From: Isoetes taiwanensis
Taxonomy: Eukaryota; Streptophyta; Lycopodiopsida; Isoetales; Isoetaceae
Assembly: GCA_021234155.1 (NCBI GenBank)
Contig: JAJEKV010000062.1
Span: 8,076,425 to 8,140,424 of the forward strand
Length of the DNA stretch: 64,000 nt
Reading direction: 5' to 3'
In this document: positions 41,651-53,883 of the stretch, in pieces
Position numbering within the stretch: the stretch's first letter is position 1
How the letters are laid out: the number at the start of each line of letters is the position of its first letter
Program-made: the position numbers and the translations under genes
Notes under the pieces: generated by a model
The model's input: the letters and a program-made list of their open reading frames with translations, nothing else
What the model was told of the DNA's origin: nothing
The model's database searches: none

Positions 41651-42285
41651 TATCAGCCAAAAGGATATATCAGGAATGGACAAAGCGGGCGTGCCCAAAG
41701 CGTTTAACGGCGTGTATTAATTTTGCCATAGTCATCTTTGCCAATTGCGCCGATGGCGGTGAATACCGCCCGAAGCGTTTTTGATCGGGCAATAGATTGC
41801 CAATTCGGCGCTGGCGTAGTAGCATGAATCGTGCGGGAGCGCGAATTGGCAATATCTTACTACTCGCTTTAAAAACGTTTTTGGCGTGTACTCATTCTAA
41901 CAATTTCGCGTCGGTAGCCCGACAACATGAACCCGAAGAGGAGTATGAAGCGTTCGGGCGAAGATTTATTGCCGGTAAAAATCTGAGAACAAACCTCGCC
42001 ACAATAATGGGACCAATGAACAAAGCGCTAAACACTTATCAAAGAATCGAGCGGTGAGCGAATGCTTCTTGAATGATGAACAATATCTGGTCTTGAGCGG
42101 CTTCTCTCATTAATCGGCCCGCGAGTTGGGGCTTAACCACGACCTTTGCGGCGACATCTTCGTGGCGATCTTGGCGCTTAGAGTTCTTGAATTCTTGGCG
42201 CGCCGAACAAGTCGCATGTCGAAAAGCAAGAAATGAAATTCAAAACTTATATAGATTTCGATAAGCAATCGAGGGTCGAGTTTGA
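41651..42285. other. Intergenic, nothing recognised
   Basis: Moderately GC-rich. The longest open frame on plus (41797-42057) has no recognisable domain. Confidence 0.3.
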
Positions 42286-42463
42286 TTAACCCGATTCGAC
42301 TTTGGATCGGCGATCCGATAGAAGCCAGCCGGTTAACCCGATTCGACTTTGGATCGGCCGGTCAGATAAGCTGGCGGTTATTGGATCGACTTTAGATCGA
42401 CGGTCCGATAGAAGCGAGTGGTTATTTAGATTTAGCGGTCGACTTCAAATCGGCGGTCGGCAA
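42286..42463. repeat. Minisatellite, ~45-bp unit x4
   Basis: Units start at 42286, 42333, 42378 and 42422 and share a core like GATTCGACTTTGGATCGGCGG plus TCCGATAGAAGC. They diverge progressively to the right. Confidence 0.75.
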
Positions 42464-43248
42464 TCTTACGATTAAGCCTAATGGGACTTAGCGATTATGC
42501 GAGCATTTAATGGTTCAAGCATGGAATAAATTACTACTCCTATATTTTAAAGTAGCCAAAATAGGTTTAGCTAAACTACATTCAAGCTGGGGCTAGAAGT
42601 TTCTAACACTTGGCTAAACTAAATGGTTTTTCTCCATCACACTTTCTTGCTTTTGGCTAAATTTTCACAAAATGGAAAAGACAAATATTAGCCATCAGCT
42701 ATAGTAATTTAAAAATTCCAAGCATTTTGGCAAATACATTGAATTTATTGTAAATACATAAATCAAGACACAAGCATACATGAACATGTTCAAAAACCTA
42801 AAAAAAGGGACTACATTGTTCATTTTCCTCTAATGCTTCAACTTTTGTACTTGGAACAAGAAAGAAAGTGGAAAAAAAAAAAAAAATATAAACCCTATTT
42901 GAAATTTCTTAACTTTGTACATACATTGGTGTTGAATTTTGGGCTAATCTATCCATTTTCCAAGCCCACTCTATCTTAGGTTTAGCTAATCGGTTCACGA
43001 TGGATATATCTAGAGGTAAAGGTTTGGCTATTCAACCTAAAACTCACTTAGTGACAAAAATTTGGGCTAAAATTTTCTTTTTAAGGCATTTTTCCATTTA
43101 CTTTAGCCGTTTTTCTTGGCAAAAGCTGCTACAAAATAGCCATTTGGCTAACCAACCCGTTATTTTATTCCATGGTAACTTCAGCGACCCGTAGTATTAT
43201 GAAATCCATAATTAGATTTCACTCAACCGTTAAAAAAAAGTGCAATTA
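42464..43248. other. AT-rich upstream region
   Basis: No gene seen. The motif TTTGGCTAA/TTAGCTAA recurs about eight times on either strand between 42550 and 43165, suggesting an old repeat or MITE. A 14-base A-tract lies at about 42872-42886. It contains the presumed promoter of the gene at 43249. Confidence 0.4.
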
Positions 43249-43723
43249 ATGGAGAATTTGAAACTGCCACCTAATCTTGCCGCCAGCCTTTTTTCCATTC
43301 GAAGAGCTCGAAAAGAACTTCGGAAAAGGCGGGAAGAACTAGCGCTGGCGATGTCAAGCACCTTCATGTAAGTTCATCTACTCTTCTAGATCGCAAGCTT
43401 TAATTTAATCCCATAATCTTACAAGATTGAACAGTGTTGGAGAGGAATGTTCCATGCTGACGACGAATTTGAAGAGGAGGGTGGGAAAATGCATGATAGA
43501 ATCAGTCGATCCGGAAGCAGTATGCCATGGAAATGATCATGTGAAGATCCTAGTTACCAGTTGCCATTTCAACGACGAAGCATTACCCAGAAGGCATCCT
43601 GATGGAGACACAGTCGGAGAAAGCATCAGAACCTTTGTTGCATGGCCAATAATTCGCTTAAAAAATGTGAGTTTTATTTTTTCGGAAGAAATAGAGGAAG
43701 ATGCATCAGAAGAAGTAGATTGA
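43249..43723 (+). CDS. Small two-exon gene, function unknown
   Basis: Exon 1 (43249-43367) starts at ATG and encodes a basic helix (SIRRARKELRKRREEL). It ends in phase 2 at a strong donor (CAT|GTAAGT). The acceptor CTTACAAG at about 43425 opens exon 2 (43426-43723), and the phase joins exactly, giving about 138 residues with no internal stop. Exon 2 contains CHGNDHVKILV, then PRRHPDGDTVGESIRTFVAWP. The pattern 'tlGxaixtFVaWP' is reminiscent of the DUF8039-type domain found near plant CACTA transposase genes, but the match is short. It may be a host gene or a transposon accessory gene. The last coding bases (from about 43660) belong to a repeat that recurs at 49.47 kb. I see no evidence of decay. 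Confidence 0.55.
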
Positions 43724-45245
43724 GTACACATACTAAGATGCTCAAGCTGATTCTGTCATTTGTATGAAAGTAATACGCTTGCATACCAGACCATTCATTC
43801 AAAATTTCAAAACTATAAGGCCCGCAGACCAGACCATTCAGGAATTTACAAAACACTAGACACTCTTTACATTGTTTTAATTAGATCTGTGTGTTATTCC
43901 TCTGTGTGTTATTCCTCAGTAGTATCAAATGCTGGCACAGTAGTCTCAAATGTTGGCACAGGTTGTAGAAACAGAAGCTGGCACACAAGAATCTGGCAAA
44001 TTAGATGGTGCAGCTATTGATATATTACCCAAAATGGCTTTGAGTCCTACAACTCTCGTTCTCAGCTGAGCATTCTCCATTTCAAGCCTCTTCGAGCTTG
44101 TAGCCATTCCCGACTACATCTCACCAAGAACGGTCATATTAATATGGCAGTAAATATCAAGACCTTCACGAAACTATAAGATTGGCATAGGCCCTGGCAA
44201 GAAATGTCCTTCTGGCACAGAAGGAACTTCAGTTGAAGACGCGCCAGGCGTGTGTTCAAACTGCTCAACCGCAGCGTCATTTGAGTTAAAGCTAGGCGTG
44301 GGAGGTGGGGGCACTAGGCGTAGTAACTATACGTTAGCGAATTCGCGCCAGGTGCGAATTCCATTCATTTATAATTTAAATGCACTTTAGTGATTTCGGG
44401 CCACGCGCGAATCCATTCATTTATAATTTAAATGCACTTTATGCCCATTGTTAATTCGTGATTAGTATTAAGAGGACTTGCCATTGTACCCAACTACTTT
44501 GAAGTTTAAACTCATTGGATGCATTAATATAATTAGCAAAGGATCTTTTTTGTAAGTTAATACTAAGATAAGCAAGCTAGTTACTGTATGCAATTCACGC
44601 CAGGCGTGTATTGGACTACTGTACAATTTAAACATTTTGCACAGAAACTTAAATCGCGCCTGGCATGATTTCAAAACTAAGGTTATCAAAATTACAGGAA
44701 GAATTCAAAACAAATTACAGAATTCGAAAACAAATTGCAGGAAGTAAGTCTTTGTATTATCAGAAAAATATTTTACATAAGGAGGGCCTTTTATTAGCGT
44801 TGCCTAGTTCTTTGATCCAAAATAACAAAAGTTCAAGGCAGTTTAAGGAGATGCCTAGCTCCATTCAAAATCATCAGTTGAGGCCTTTTTTGGAGATGCC
44901 CAGCTTGCTTTCCTGCACAAAAAACTAAATAACAAACAAAAAAAAGATTTTAGGGCTCATCCTCCTCGTCCTCCTCTTCTTCCTCTGAGCTTTCTTCTGC
45001 CATCTCTTCAAGGATAAAGCCAGCTTTATCTTCATCATCGGAGGAGGAGAGGGCATCCATGATAATCTCTTCTTCTCTTCCTCCAATTATTCATGCCACT
45101 CCTCATCCACTTCCTCCATTTCTTCTGCTATTTCTACCTCCTTCACAAAGCCATATGTGCTTTTTGATCATGGTTATCAAATAGTAATTCTATTTCTTTG
45201 TGCTCCATCTAAATAGAGTGCATAATAAAAACATTAGAAACATGA
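43660..45245 (+). repeat. Dispersed duplication, copy 1 (copy 2 at 49470-51085)
   Basis: Same-order landmarks in both copies: AATGTGAGTTTTATTTTT, GATTGAGTACAC, TTCATTCAAAATTTCAAAACTATAAGG, TGTGTGTTATTCC, GATTAGTATTAAGAGGACTTGCCA, TTAGCGTTGCCTAG, and ATGGTTATCAAATAGTAATTCTATTT. The intervening text has diverged and carries indels. Copy 1 begins inside the end of the gene at 43249-43723, so copy 2 probably came from a longer segment with that gene. Confidence 0.8.
44950..45150 (-). pseudogene. Acidic C-terminal exon remnant
   Basis: On minus, a frame reads MDALSSSDDEDKAGF and then a run of Glu/Asp ending EDEP-stop at 44950-44952. Upstream, one frame away, it continues as EVEIAEEMEEVDEEW. This is typical of an acidic protein tail, and one frameshift separates the pieces. 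No family can be named from low-complexity sequence. Confidence 0.35.
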
Positions 45246-45259
45246 GCTTTGGCGATCTT

Positions 45260-48100
45260 GGGGCATTAGTGGAATGGGCGTGTGGAATGAGTAGATGTAG
45301 CCATGGAGATGCATGGAATCTAGGGTATCGATTGATGCTTGTGATGCGGTTTAAGCTTTTATTGAAGATGATAGATCTTAGGCATAGTCAACACAATTGC
45401 AATTGAAAAGTGGGTGCATGTGGAATGGGAGATGATAGAAGTATCACGGGTGTGTTTGTGTGTAGAAGTATCGAGTTAAGTCCTTTCAGTTCTTTAATTT
45501 ACAATATGATAGATCCTCGAACCATAAACCCATAAATCCCTACAAACCTAAACCCATATCCTTATCCCATTAAACTTCATCCAAGAGATTGTAATGTGTC
45601 GAGAATGAATATGTATCTTTCAATGGAGTTTGTCTTTGTATATGGATTGTATATGTATCTTATTAGCACATGAACCTTAAATTCGTACGCCTATATCCTG
45701 CAAACACATAACCCTAAACCCACAATGCTATAAGTGTAAACCCTAATTAAAGCTCCACGGGTTTAGGCCTTTATTTGTAGTAGTTCAAAAGAAGAATTAT
45801 TAAGATAAGACTATAGGATATTAGTTATGCAAAATAAAATATGCTCAAACAAATACAGAGAATGCAAGTCACTAAATATAAAGAGAAAAATGGTTTGTTG
45901 TATAATATATGAGGATGTTCCACCAAGAACACTTATATCTTATCCAATAAATGGAGTTTACACTCTTGAGCTACATTATCATTGAAATTCAATGATAATG
46001 GACCAGTTTAAGAATCAGTTTTTGGTTTTGAAAACAGTTGATTAACACTTTAATGTCTTTTACTTCTCAAAGATGGCCACTCTATGTGATGTATGTCAAC
46101 TCATATCTCAATCATGGTTGTGACGTGTGTAGGTTGTTCACGATCGACAAAAATGAAGATGTGGAACCCCAATCACCTTCCATAATTGGTGAACACTCTA
46201 GTAAGATGAGCTTTTTTTCTTGCAAGGTGTTCATGAAAACAATAAGCAAGAATGATCTTTTATTATCAATAATTGTTATAAGGGACTATATTTAGAGGCA
46301 CACTTGGTTGTTGTAATAACTTCACAAATAGTTGTAAATCCCTACGTACTTTATTTGTATATTGCAGAAATAATCAAGATAGTATAGAGCAAGCCATATT
46401 TGGCTAAACCACCTCATTTCATGCCTAGTGGAGCAAATAATAATAAACACAAAGCGACTGATTATGATTTTATAGCCATGATTTTAGAAACTTTTAGTAG
46501 GTTTCCTATAAAGCACAATAACATGCAGACAAATAAATGATGAAACCTCGCTGAGAAGAATAATTACTGACTGAAATGTTCATGCCAAGCTGCAGTCAGG
46601 CTACCTCGATTTTGCTGCAGGCCAGCACATTTGATGGTATTGATTCATAAACAAAGTAATTTGGCATGTTTGATGGTGTTGAATTATAAAAGAGCTTGCC
46701 CTTGACAACATGCAATGAATTAAAATTGAATGATGCGGAAATGCCCTCAAATATAAAAGTATATGGTAAGATCGATGCACCAAATTGAGATTGAAGCTTC
46801 CCTTTCGTTGGCGACTCTGAAGAACCAAAATAAAATTGCTTTAGAAATATGTTTTGAATGGAAAATGTTTAGCGGCGGCGCACAAGTTTATCTTAACCAT
46901 CTAGCAAGGTAGAAAGTGAAAATGGAGGTAACAATGAGAAAATCATTTCAATAGTCCTGTTGCCTTTTTTAAATAGATTTCTAGTTTCCATTATGTCTAA
47001 AAGTCGATCATAAAATTTAAAAATAAAAGAGATACATAAAATCATTTTGAATCATTAGGCCTCTTTAAATAGAATTGGTAGGTGTATTTCAAAGGAGAAG
47101 TAGCTTGAAAAGAAATTCAGCATAAAATTTCACATGGAGGGCTTCGGTGTATGTACTTAGAAAAAGAAATTTAAATGTAGAGCAATGAAGATCTTATTGA
47201 AACACAAATTACGATGCAGAACCATGAGAGATTATATGGAAAGCTTTAGGTGGTGTTGGGCATATACACAAGTTTCAACACCCTGAGGAGAGGCAGTGAT
47301 AGAAAAGCGATAATAAAGACATCCTTATACATATATTCAAATCCCCTTATAACAAATTATTTAGTGAAGGGCGTGCAGATGGAGCAAATGATCCTAACAA
47401 TCTTGGCGACAAATAGATTAGTGCAATTTGAGGGCGTAGGCTTTGCAATTGCAAATGGATCCATTAAGCAATACCAAAGAAACTACATTTGGTGTAGCAA
47501 CCAAAGAGCTATTTTTTTTGTGAGAGGCAATTGAAAGCCCTGAGATGGGTAGCACTTACAATGGGTGGGGCAGCGACCATCTTATGATTGAAAAATTAGT
47601 TGTATCAAGCACTATACCTTTAAAATGGTTATTGTGTCATGATTGGAAGTCGCGATTACATAACCTTGATAAATGCACTTTATTTGATTAACCTAAGGAA
47701 AAGCGTTAATTAAATGAAAACAAAACAATCAAACATTTTTTTTTTGAAAGTTGATTAGAAAAAAAGGTTAAACATGCAATATTTCAGAATGATTGAGAAT
47801 ATATAAACAATGAAAATGATGCATGGGTATAAATATATATTCCTTGGCGGTGGCACAATCAAGCTTGGGAAGGTACGCGATCCAATAATAGAATCGTCAA
47901 TCAATATAAACTGCTCCTCCCTTGCTCTTCCTTTGATCGCACGCGCATATTTCAGATTTAGAAAAACACATAATATATTGGCAACCAAAACAGATAGAAG
48001 TTGTGGATATGATACATCCACTTGACTCTGAATTGCCCAAATCTTCTGATGCATTGACCATTGACATAAGTTCACAATCTATTTGGCCAAAATCCTTTTT
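45260..48100. other. AT-rich, no gene recognised
   Basis: Only short frames. A segment encoding DKNEDVEPQSPS at about 46150 resembles EKNLDVEPEHPSNNS at about 48995, so the two may be remnants of one repeated coding sequence. Degenerate CCTAAACCC-like motifs (45500-45760) resemble telomere-box motifs but form no array. Confidence 0.35.
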
Positions 48101-48102
48101 TA

Positions 48103-48267
48103 TGCTTCCAGAATGCTTGTCTCAAATGATGTAAAATACATGCAACAAATCCTGTTTTGTGCTTCCAGAATGCTTGTCTCAAACAATGTAAAATACATGC
48201 AATAAATCCTTTTTTTGTGCTTCCGGAATGCTTGTTTCAAACAATGTAAAATACATGCAACAAATTT
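48103..48267. repeat. 57-bp tandem repeat x3
   Basis: Units begin at 48103, 48160 and 48218 with TGCTTCCRGAATGCTTGT and end in a T-rich stretch; there are few differences. The minus frame of 67 codons across it is only the repeat translated. Confidence 0.92.
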
Positions 48268-49469
48268 AAATGTGCCAACATCCATAAAACAAATGAAATG
48301 CAAGAAAGAGTGTTGTCATGGAAATGTAAACCAAACATAGAGAATCTAAAACTATAACAAATACATATAGTAGATGCAATGGGAAATGAGAGGAGCAGAC
48401 AAATATAAATGGTAATAGTTCAAATCTATCATTTTTGCTAAATAGGAAAGCATGCAATGCGAGAAAACCAGAATACCTCCTTTTATGCTGGCAATGCTAT
48501 GAAGCATTTTTTTATCTTCTCCATTGGAAGAAAAGCAAGATGCATGCAACACAATCCACAAAACTCAAATCATGGCTTCAAAATAGGCAAAGCTTTAAAA
48601 GGGAATGACATCTTGCAAACACAATTGGTTGTATGAAAAACCTCATCTCTGCAAAAGCGAAATTACAATGGCAGAATGAGATAAAAGTTTGTCATGAAAA
48701 TAACAATGAAATGTAAGCCAAGAATTTGGAGGTGGCCTTTTGAATGATCTATGATTCCATTTAACCAAAGATAGATTAAAATGAGAATATACACATCCGT
48801 TATGGCAGAGAACATTCACTCATGCTATTGAAGAGAGTTCGGACTCAGCGCCTAAAAAACATGAATAAAAATCTGAAGCAAATCCTCTTTATGGAAAGAT
48901 ACAAAATAGTAGTACTTTTAACCAAAAAATGGGTATCTCAACATATACATAGCATCAAAGGATTCTTTAAACTATATAAGAAAAACTGTCAGGTTGAGAA
49001 AAATCTTGATGTGGAGCCAGAGCACCCCAGCAACAACTCGATTTCAGTTTAGATGCAATACTGCCGTTGGAATCTGGGTTAGTATATGTTTTAGAATTTT
49101 TTCCTTTTGTATCTGGAGCCCAAAGCACAAATCTTACCGATGCATGCTTTTCAAGACATTAGAAATGATATCTTTGATTCATCTGCATCCTTTCTTGAAA
49201 TAGATATGATAGTAATCGATTACGCTAGGAAAACACATACTTCAACATATCGCGACATCAAACCCTTCAAGCGAAATAGAAAAATATTATAAGGTACCAA
49301 AAACCTTAATGTCCAAAGATGATCTCCCCAAGCAACAAACCCCATTTCGGGACCATGGAATGATCATGTACTACCTCTTGGAATGCCATATAGAAATATC
49401 ATTATGTTCCATATGGAGACCCTATTCTCGGTTCCATAAATCGAACCATTCTTACCAATGGAATCTCAA
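48268..49469. other. AT-rich, no gene recognised
   Basis: Short frames only. DVEPEHPSNNS near 49010 is a possible relic of coding sequence shared with about 46150. Confidence 0.3.
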
Positions 49470-51085
49470 TAAAAAAAATGTGAGTTTTATTTTTGGGAAG
49501 AAAATCAATCTATTTGAGAAAGAAGGAATGATGTAGATTGAGTACACGGGCTAAGATGCGATTCAAAGCTGAGAGAGAAAGGGTGCATTTAAAGGAAATG
49601 CAGACTTGCACTAAAACCATTCATTCAAAATTTCAAAACTATAAGGCCATGCCAGCGACCATTGCGGTGTTACGGGCAAAAAACCAACACCCTTCCCATT
49701 GTTAAAAAGAAGATGGCAACAACGTTATTCCTACGTGTGTTATTCCCGCCGGATGAATCATCAAATCAAGGCCCGATCTAGTCTCAAATGTTGCGCCACG
49801 TAAGCATCGTAATGTGCATACACGGCTTTTAGAGAAAAATGTAATGGGAGAGGGGGGGCGGCTAAAGCCAAAACAACCCAAAAATGGCTTTGTAGTCCTA
49901 CAACTCACGCCTAAAAAAGCGTTATTTCAACCCTCTTTTGAGAGAGAAAGAAAGAGCAAAAACATTTTAGACAAGTAGGTCATATTAATATATAGCCAAC
50001 ACCTTCTCAAGACCTTCGAATCTAACATATTAGCTAGAGTATTTATCATGCTTCTTGTCGCACATGCTTATGTATTTATAAGTAGCGCCTTTGTGTGCAC
50101 CTCATCTTTCCACTTAGACGGCGTCATTTGAGTTTATTTACATGTGGGAGCTTGGGGTGTTTACGTGTACGCTTTTTTTAATCCGAAGTAGTAATATTGT
50201 ACTAGTCCAACCATTGGTCTAATTTAATTGGTCTTTAGCAACAGAAAGTCTCTTCTATTCTTCATTTCTTTTTATGCGAAAATGGCCATTGTTAATTAGG
50301 TGATTAGTATTAAGAGGACTTGCCACTACTCAACAAATTGCTAGTTTAAATAAATTAGAGACTTTATACATCAATTGAAGGATCTTTTTTAATCTTAAGA
50401 CAAAGTATAAAAGAATTGTTGTTGCAATTCCATGTATTGGACCTTGCTACAAAAAGGGGTGACATTTAGGGAATTCTTTGTTGGGCGCCTGGAATGATTT
50501 CAAATGTAAACCATATTATTAAAATTGGGGAAGAATTCAAAAAGAAAATTACAGTTTTAATTCGAAAACAAATTTTTGTTTGAGGAAGTAGGGTCTGACC
50601 ATCCTCCCAAATGTTTTTTTTAAAGTGTAGTTTGATGTAATGTCCTTTGTTAGCGTTGCCTAGCTCTTTGATCCAAAATAGCAAATGATGGAAGAGATAT
50701 ATTGTATAGCTCCATTCAAAAACAAATGTTAGGCCTTTGAAGATAAGATAAGATAAGATAAGACGCACAAAAAAGCTATGCTCAAAAAAAAGTTAAATGC
50801 TCTGAGAGCATTCTAAATAAAAACATATCGATCTTTAAACTCAAATCTCACGAAAGAGGATGAAAGCAAATCAAAATAATATAGAATAGAAAATCCATGC
50901 TCATGATAATCTCTTCTTCTCCCTCAAGTGAACGAACCACTCCTCAAAAATACCCAATTTGGGAAGGAGAAGGAAGAGAAGAACACAAAAGCCATATGTG
51001 CACGATCATGGTTATCAAATAGTAATTCTATTTCTTTTGTGCTCTATCTAAATAGAGTGCATAATAAAAAACATGGCAATAACTA
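49470..51085 (+). repeat. Dispersed duplication, copy 2
   Basis: Counterpart of 43660-45245 in the same orientation. It is more damaged, with the coding end of the 43.2-kb gene reduced to a short NVSFIF-like fragment. Confidence 0.8.
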
Positions 51086-52020
51086 CGGCTATTCCGATGC
51101 ATCCAATGAGGACCACTTGGATGAATCATGATAATCAAGGCCCGATCTATCCGGCTCCTTCCTTACGTAAGCATCTATAATGTGCATAACGAAGCAGAAA
51201 AAACACGGCTTTTAGAGAAAAATGTAATGGGAGGGAAAGGGGCCAGAAAAGCCAAAACAAAGCCAGAAATGCCTTTGTGGATTCCAAAACTCACGCCGGA
51301 AAAAGCGTTACACCAAGCATGAGAGACAAAGAGCAAAAAACATTTTAGATAAGTAGGTTTGAGCCTTAGTAGCCAATACCTTCTTTAGCCGAATCTAACA
51401 TATTAGCTAGAGTATTTATCATGCTCCTTGTCTACATGCTTATGTATATATATCGTAGGCTTTGTGTGCACCCTTATCTTTCCACTTAGACAACTGTCCT
51501 TGTGGCGAAACCGCTACATGTAAGAGCTTGGGTGTGTTTATGTAATGCTTTTTAATCCTAGTAGTAATATTGTACAAGTCCAACTATATGGTCTCATGGC
51601 TAATTGGTCTATGCAGTGGTAAAGTCTCTTCTATTCTTGATTTCTTTTAACGAAAATGACGAACACTTCAACTACTCAAGAAATTGCTAGTAAGCTTTAT
51701 ACATCAATTGAATCGTAGATTGAATCTTCTCCCTATGGGAGACAAGTAAAAAAATTGTTGTTAGTTTTTGTCGGCGCCTTGCTACAAATAAAGGGTGACA
51801 TACATGGAATTTTGTTTGTTGGGCGAAAGCAGAATGATTGCAACGATGTAAACCATATTATTAATGGAATTGGGGGGAAGAGGCAAGGTGCAGAGAGAAG
51901 AGTGCTCAGTTTTAACATCGCAAAATTTTGATTTTGTTTGAGTTGGTCGAGTAGGGTGGAGAGCCATCCTCCCACATGTTTTTGTCGGGACGACAAATTT
52001 CACTTTCATATGGTTATCCT
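49753..52020 (+). repeat. Tandem duplication, unit ~1.37 kb
   Basis: 49753-51120 and 51123-52020 share ordered landmarks: ATGAATCATxATAATCAAGGCCCGATCT, ACGTAAGCATC, CGGCTTTTAGAGAAAAATGTAATGGGAG, ACATTTTAGAYAAGTAGGT, TCTAACATATTAGCTAGAGTATTTATCATGCT, CTTTCCACTTAGAC, TTTATACATCAATTGAA, GTAAACCATATTATTAA. The second unit is shorter. The duplication took place within copy 2 of the dispersed repeat, so it is the later event. Confidence 0.82.
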
Positions 52021-52828
52021 TGCCCTTTCTTGCACAGAGAGGCATAAATGAGGAGAAACATCATCATTTGCTCTTGTCATATAGCCTGGGTCCATATCTT
52101 AGTAGTGAAGATGCATTAAGAGTCTCTTCTTTGTGCCATCTGCTCATTTTGAATTCTCTAGATTTGGTTTGTGCGTCATCCTCATAACATTGGCAAAGGA
52201 AGGGAACATTTTGCAAAACAAAACAGAGCAAGACCTTTTTGGGAGCCTCATCCGAGACTTCCTAAGATCAGCAAACAGAATTTATCTGATGGAAGTGAAA
52301 ATCTTATAACTACTAGTTTGTTTGCATATATCCCTCAGGAGTGGGGCACAGAGCGAGTGCTAGTGAACATGACGGATGACACGGATGTTAGAGAACAAGA
52401 TGGGCATGATAAAAGCCGAACATACGCTATATCCGATGTTACACCCTAGCCACATTGATTTTATTTTGCTACTGATCTGGAAGGATAAAGACTACATGCC
52501 AAATGGCGACATCACATATGGGGCCACGTGGCTTCACTAGGACGCCAAAGAAAAGTTACTAAAGTAATTAGTGATAAACTAAAATTACTTTTCTTTGCTC
52601 ATTATAACGTGACCAAACAAACGTAAACCCGGGTCGCCTTCACCGCCATAGCCAAATCCGGCGATTCCTCCGCGCTTTCTATACCCATAATTTGCAATTT
52701 TTGGATCGTTTTTCTTCCGGCCTGCTTCTTTCCTGTCTTTTTTCGTCTCTGCACCATTTCTTGGAGTAGAAAGAATAGGCATTTTGTGATTCGTTGAGTT
52801 TTTTCTCTTGAAGTGGACTAGACGAACT
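52021..52828. other. Upstream region of the glycosylase-like gene
   Basis: An open stretch of 92 codons at 52171-52449 begins with GTG, not ATG, and has no recognisable domain, so I do not call it. The rest should contain the promoter and leader of the gene starting at 52829. Confidence 0.3.
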
Positions 52829-53883
52829 ATGGCTATGGCTTCCGAGGCAAGAATTAATCCGCGGCCACAAGGAAAAGTAATCACCGCTCCTGAAATTGGC
52901 CGTCCAGTTCTTAAGGGAATTCAGCCTAAGGTACTTCCCAAATCTCCCAAAATTTCTTCTCCGAAAAAAGACACTGTCAAGAAATCCCTGGATGCATTTG
53001 AAAAAGGTGCTCTCAAGAAATCCCTGGATGCATTTGAAAAAGGCGCTGTCCTGGATGCATTTGTCTTGACCGAGAAGATAGAATCTGTGAACATTGAGGT
53101 CTTTAATCTGGCTCAAGATGCTTCAATTAAGTCAAGTGCTCGACTTTTCGACAGTAAGATTGATGAGAAAGAGCTCTATGCCGTAACATCGGCTGGGAAA
53201 GTGAAAAAGATTTCAATGCAGGGGCTGGAAGTTTCATCTCCCCTTATTAAATCGCCAGGGGGCTCAAATGCCAAAAAGATTAAGCTTCCATTAGGTTCCC
53301 CTCGATCTTCGGCAATAAATTCTCCAGCTTCTCCGGCTATAAGGTCCCCTGCCACACCAAGATCAGATAAGCTTTCTAGAACCAGAGGAGGTATGTGCCT
53401 GGCCAAAATTTCTCCAAATTCAGCTGCAGATTCGCCCAAAGTTCTGAAGAAAGGTGCGGGTGGATCACATCACCAAGTGGTAAGGACATTTTAACCAATG
53501 CTGACAATCTGGTTTTCATCTTCAATTTGAATTGAATGCCAATTTTCCCGTGATTTTGCTGTAGACCCAGCCTATGTAGCTTATCACGATGAGGAGTGGG
53601 AGTTCCTGTTCACGATGACAAGTACGAACTTAGTTTGTTTTTTTACCTTTTCATGTTACAATCCCAATATCTTATGGAAGTTTGAGTTTTCTTAGGAATC
53701 AGATGTTGATCCAGGAGCCCAAGCAGAAACACAGCTGGTCTTCTATTGTAGTAAAGCGTGAGCAATATCGGTGAGTACCTGCAACAATTTAAATTGATGT
53801 CCTTACAGACCTCTTTTTCTCCCTCAATTTTGTCCCCAATTCTGACAATTTTATCTCCTTAGAGCTGCATTCATGTGCTTCAG
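52829..53883 (+). pseudogene. DNA-3-methyladenine glycosylase I-like gene, truncated
   Basis: The start is an ATG at 52829. The first exon encodes a Ser/Pro/Lys-rich tail (RPVLKGIQPKVLPKSP) with an internal duplication of KKSLDAFEKGA. It can end at GTGCGG after 53453, which fits the phase, or at GTAAGG after 53479. After acceptor TAG at about 53564 comes DPAYVAYHDEEW, the conserved N-terminal motif of the TAG family (base-excision repair; it removes 3-methyladenine). The His of YHDEEW is one of the zinc ligands in this family. One G is missing after TGG, shifting VPVHDDK out of frame. A further exon (about 53697-53771) reads WSSIVVKREQYR, which aligns with the W..VLKKRENYR segment, and a mini-exon (53863-53883) gives AAFMCF. 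Nothing later in the family, including the catalytic Asp helix, is present before 54.4 kb. So it is a truncated or partial copy, with a possible assembly error at the G-run. Confidence 0.7.

Noticed and set aside
45500-45760. Interstitial telomere array (CCCTAAA)
   Set aside because: Only scattered imperfect motifs, no consecutive repeats.
48100-48303. 67-codon minus frame with internal repeats
   Set aside because: Produced by the 57-bp tandem repeat; no start context or homologue.
52171-52449. 92-codon plus frame just upstream of the glycosylase-like gene
   Set aside because: Begins with GTG, no recognisable domain, no splice evidence linking it to the next exon.
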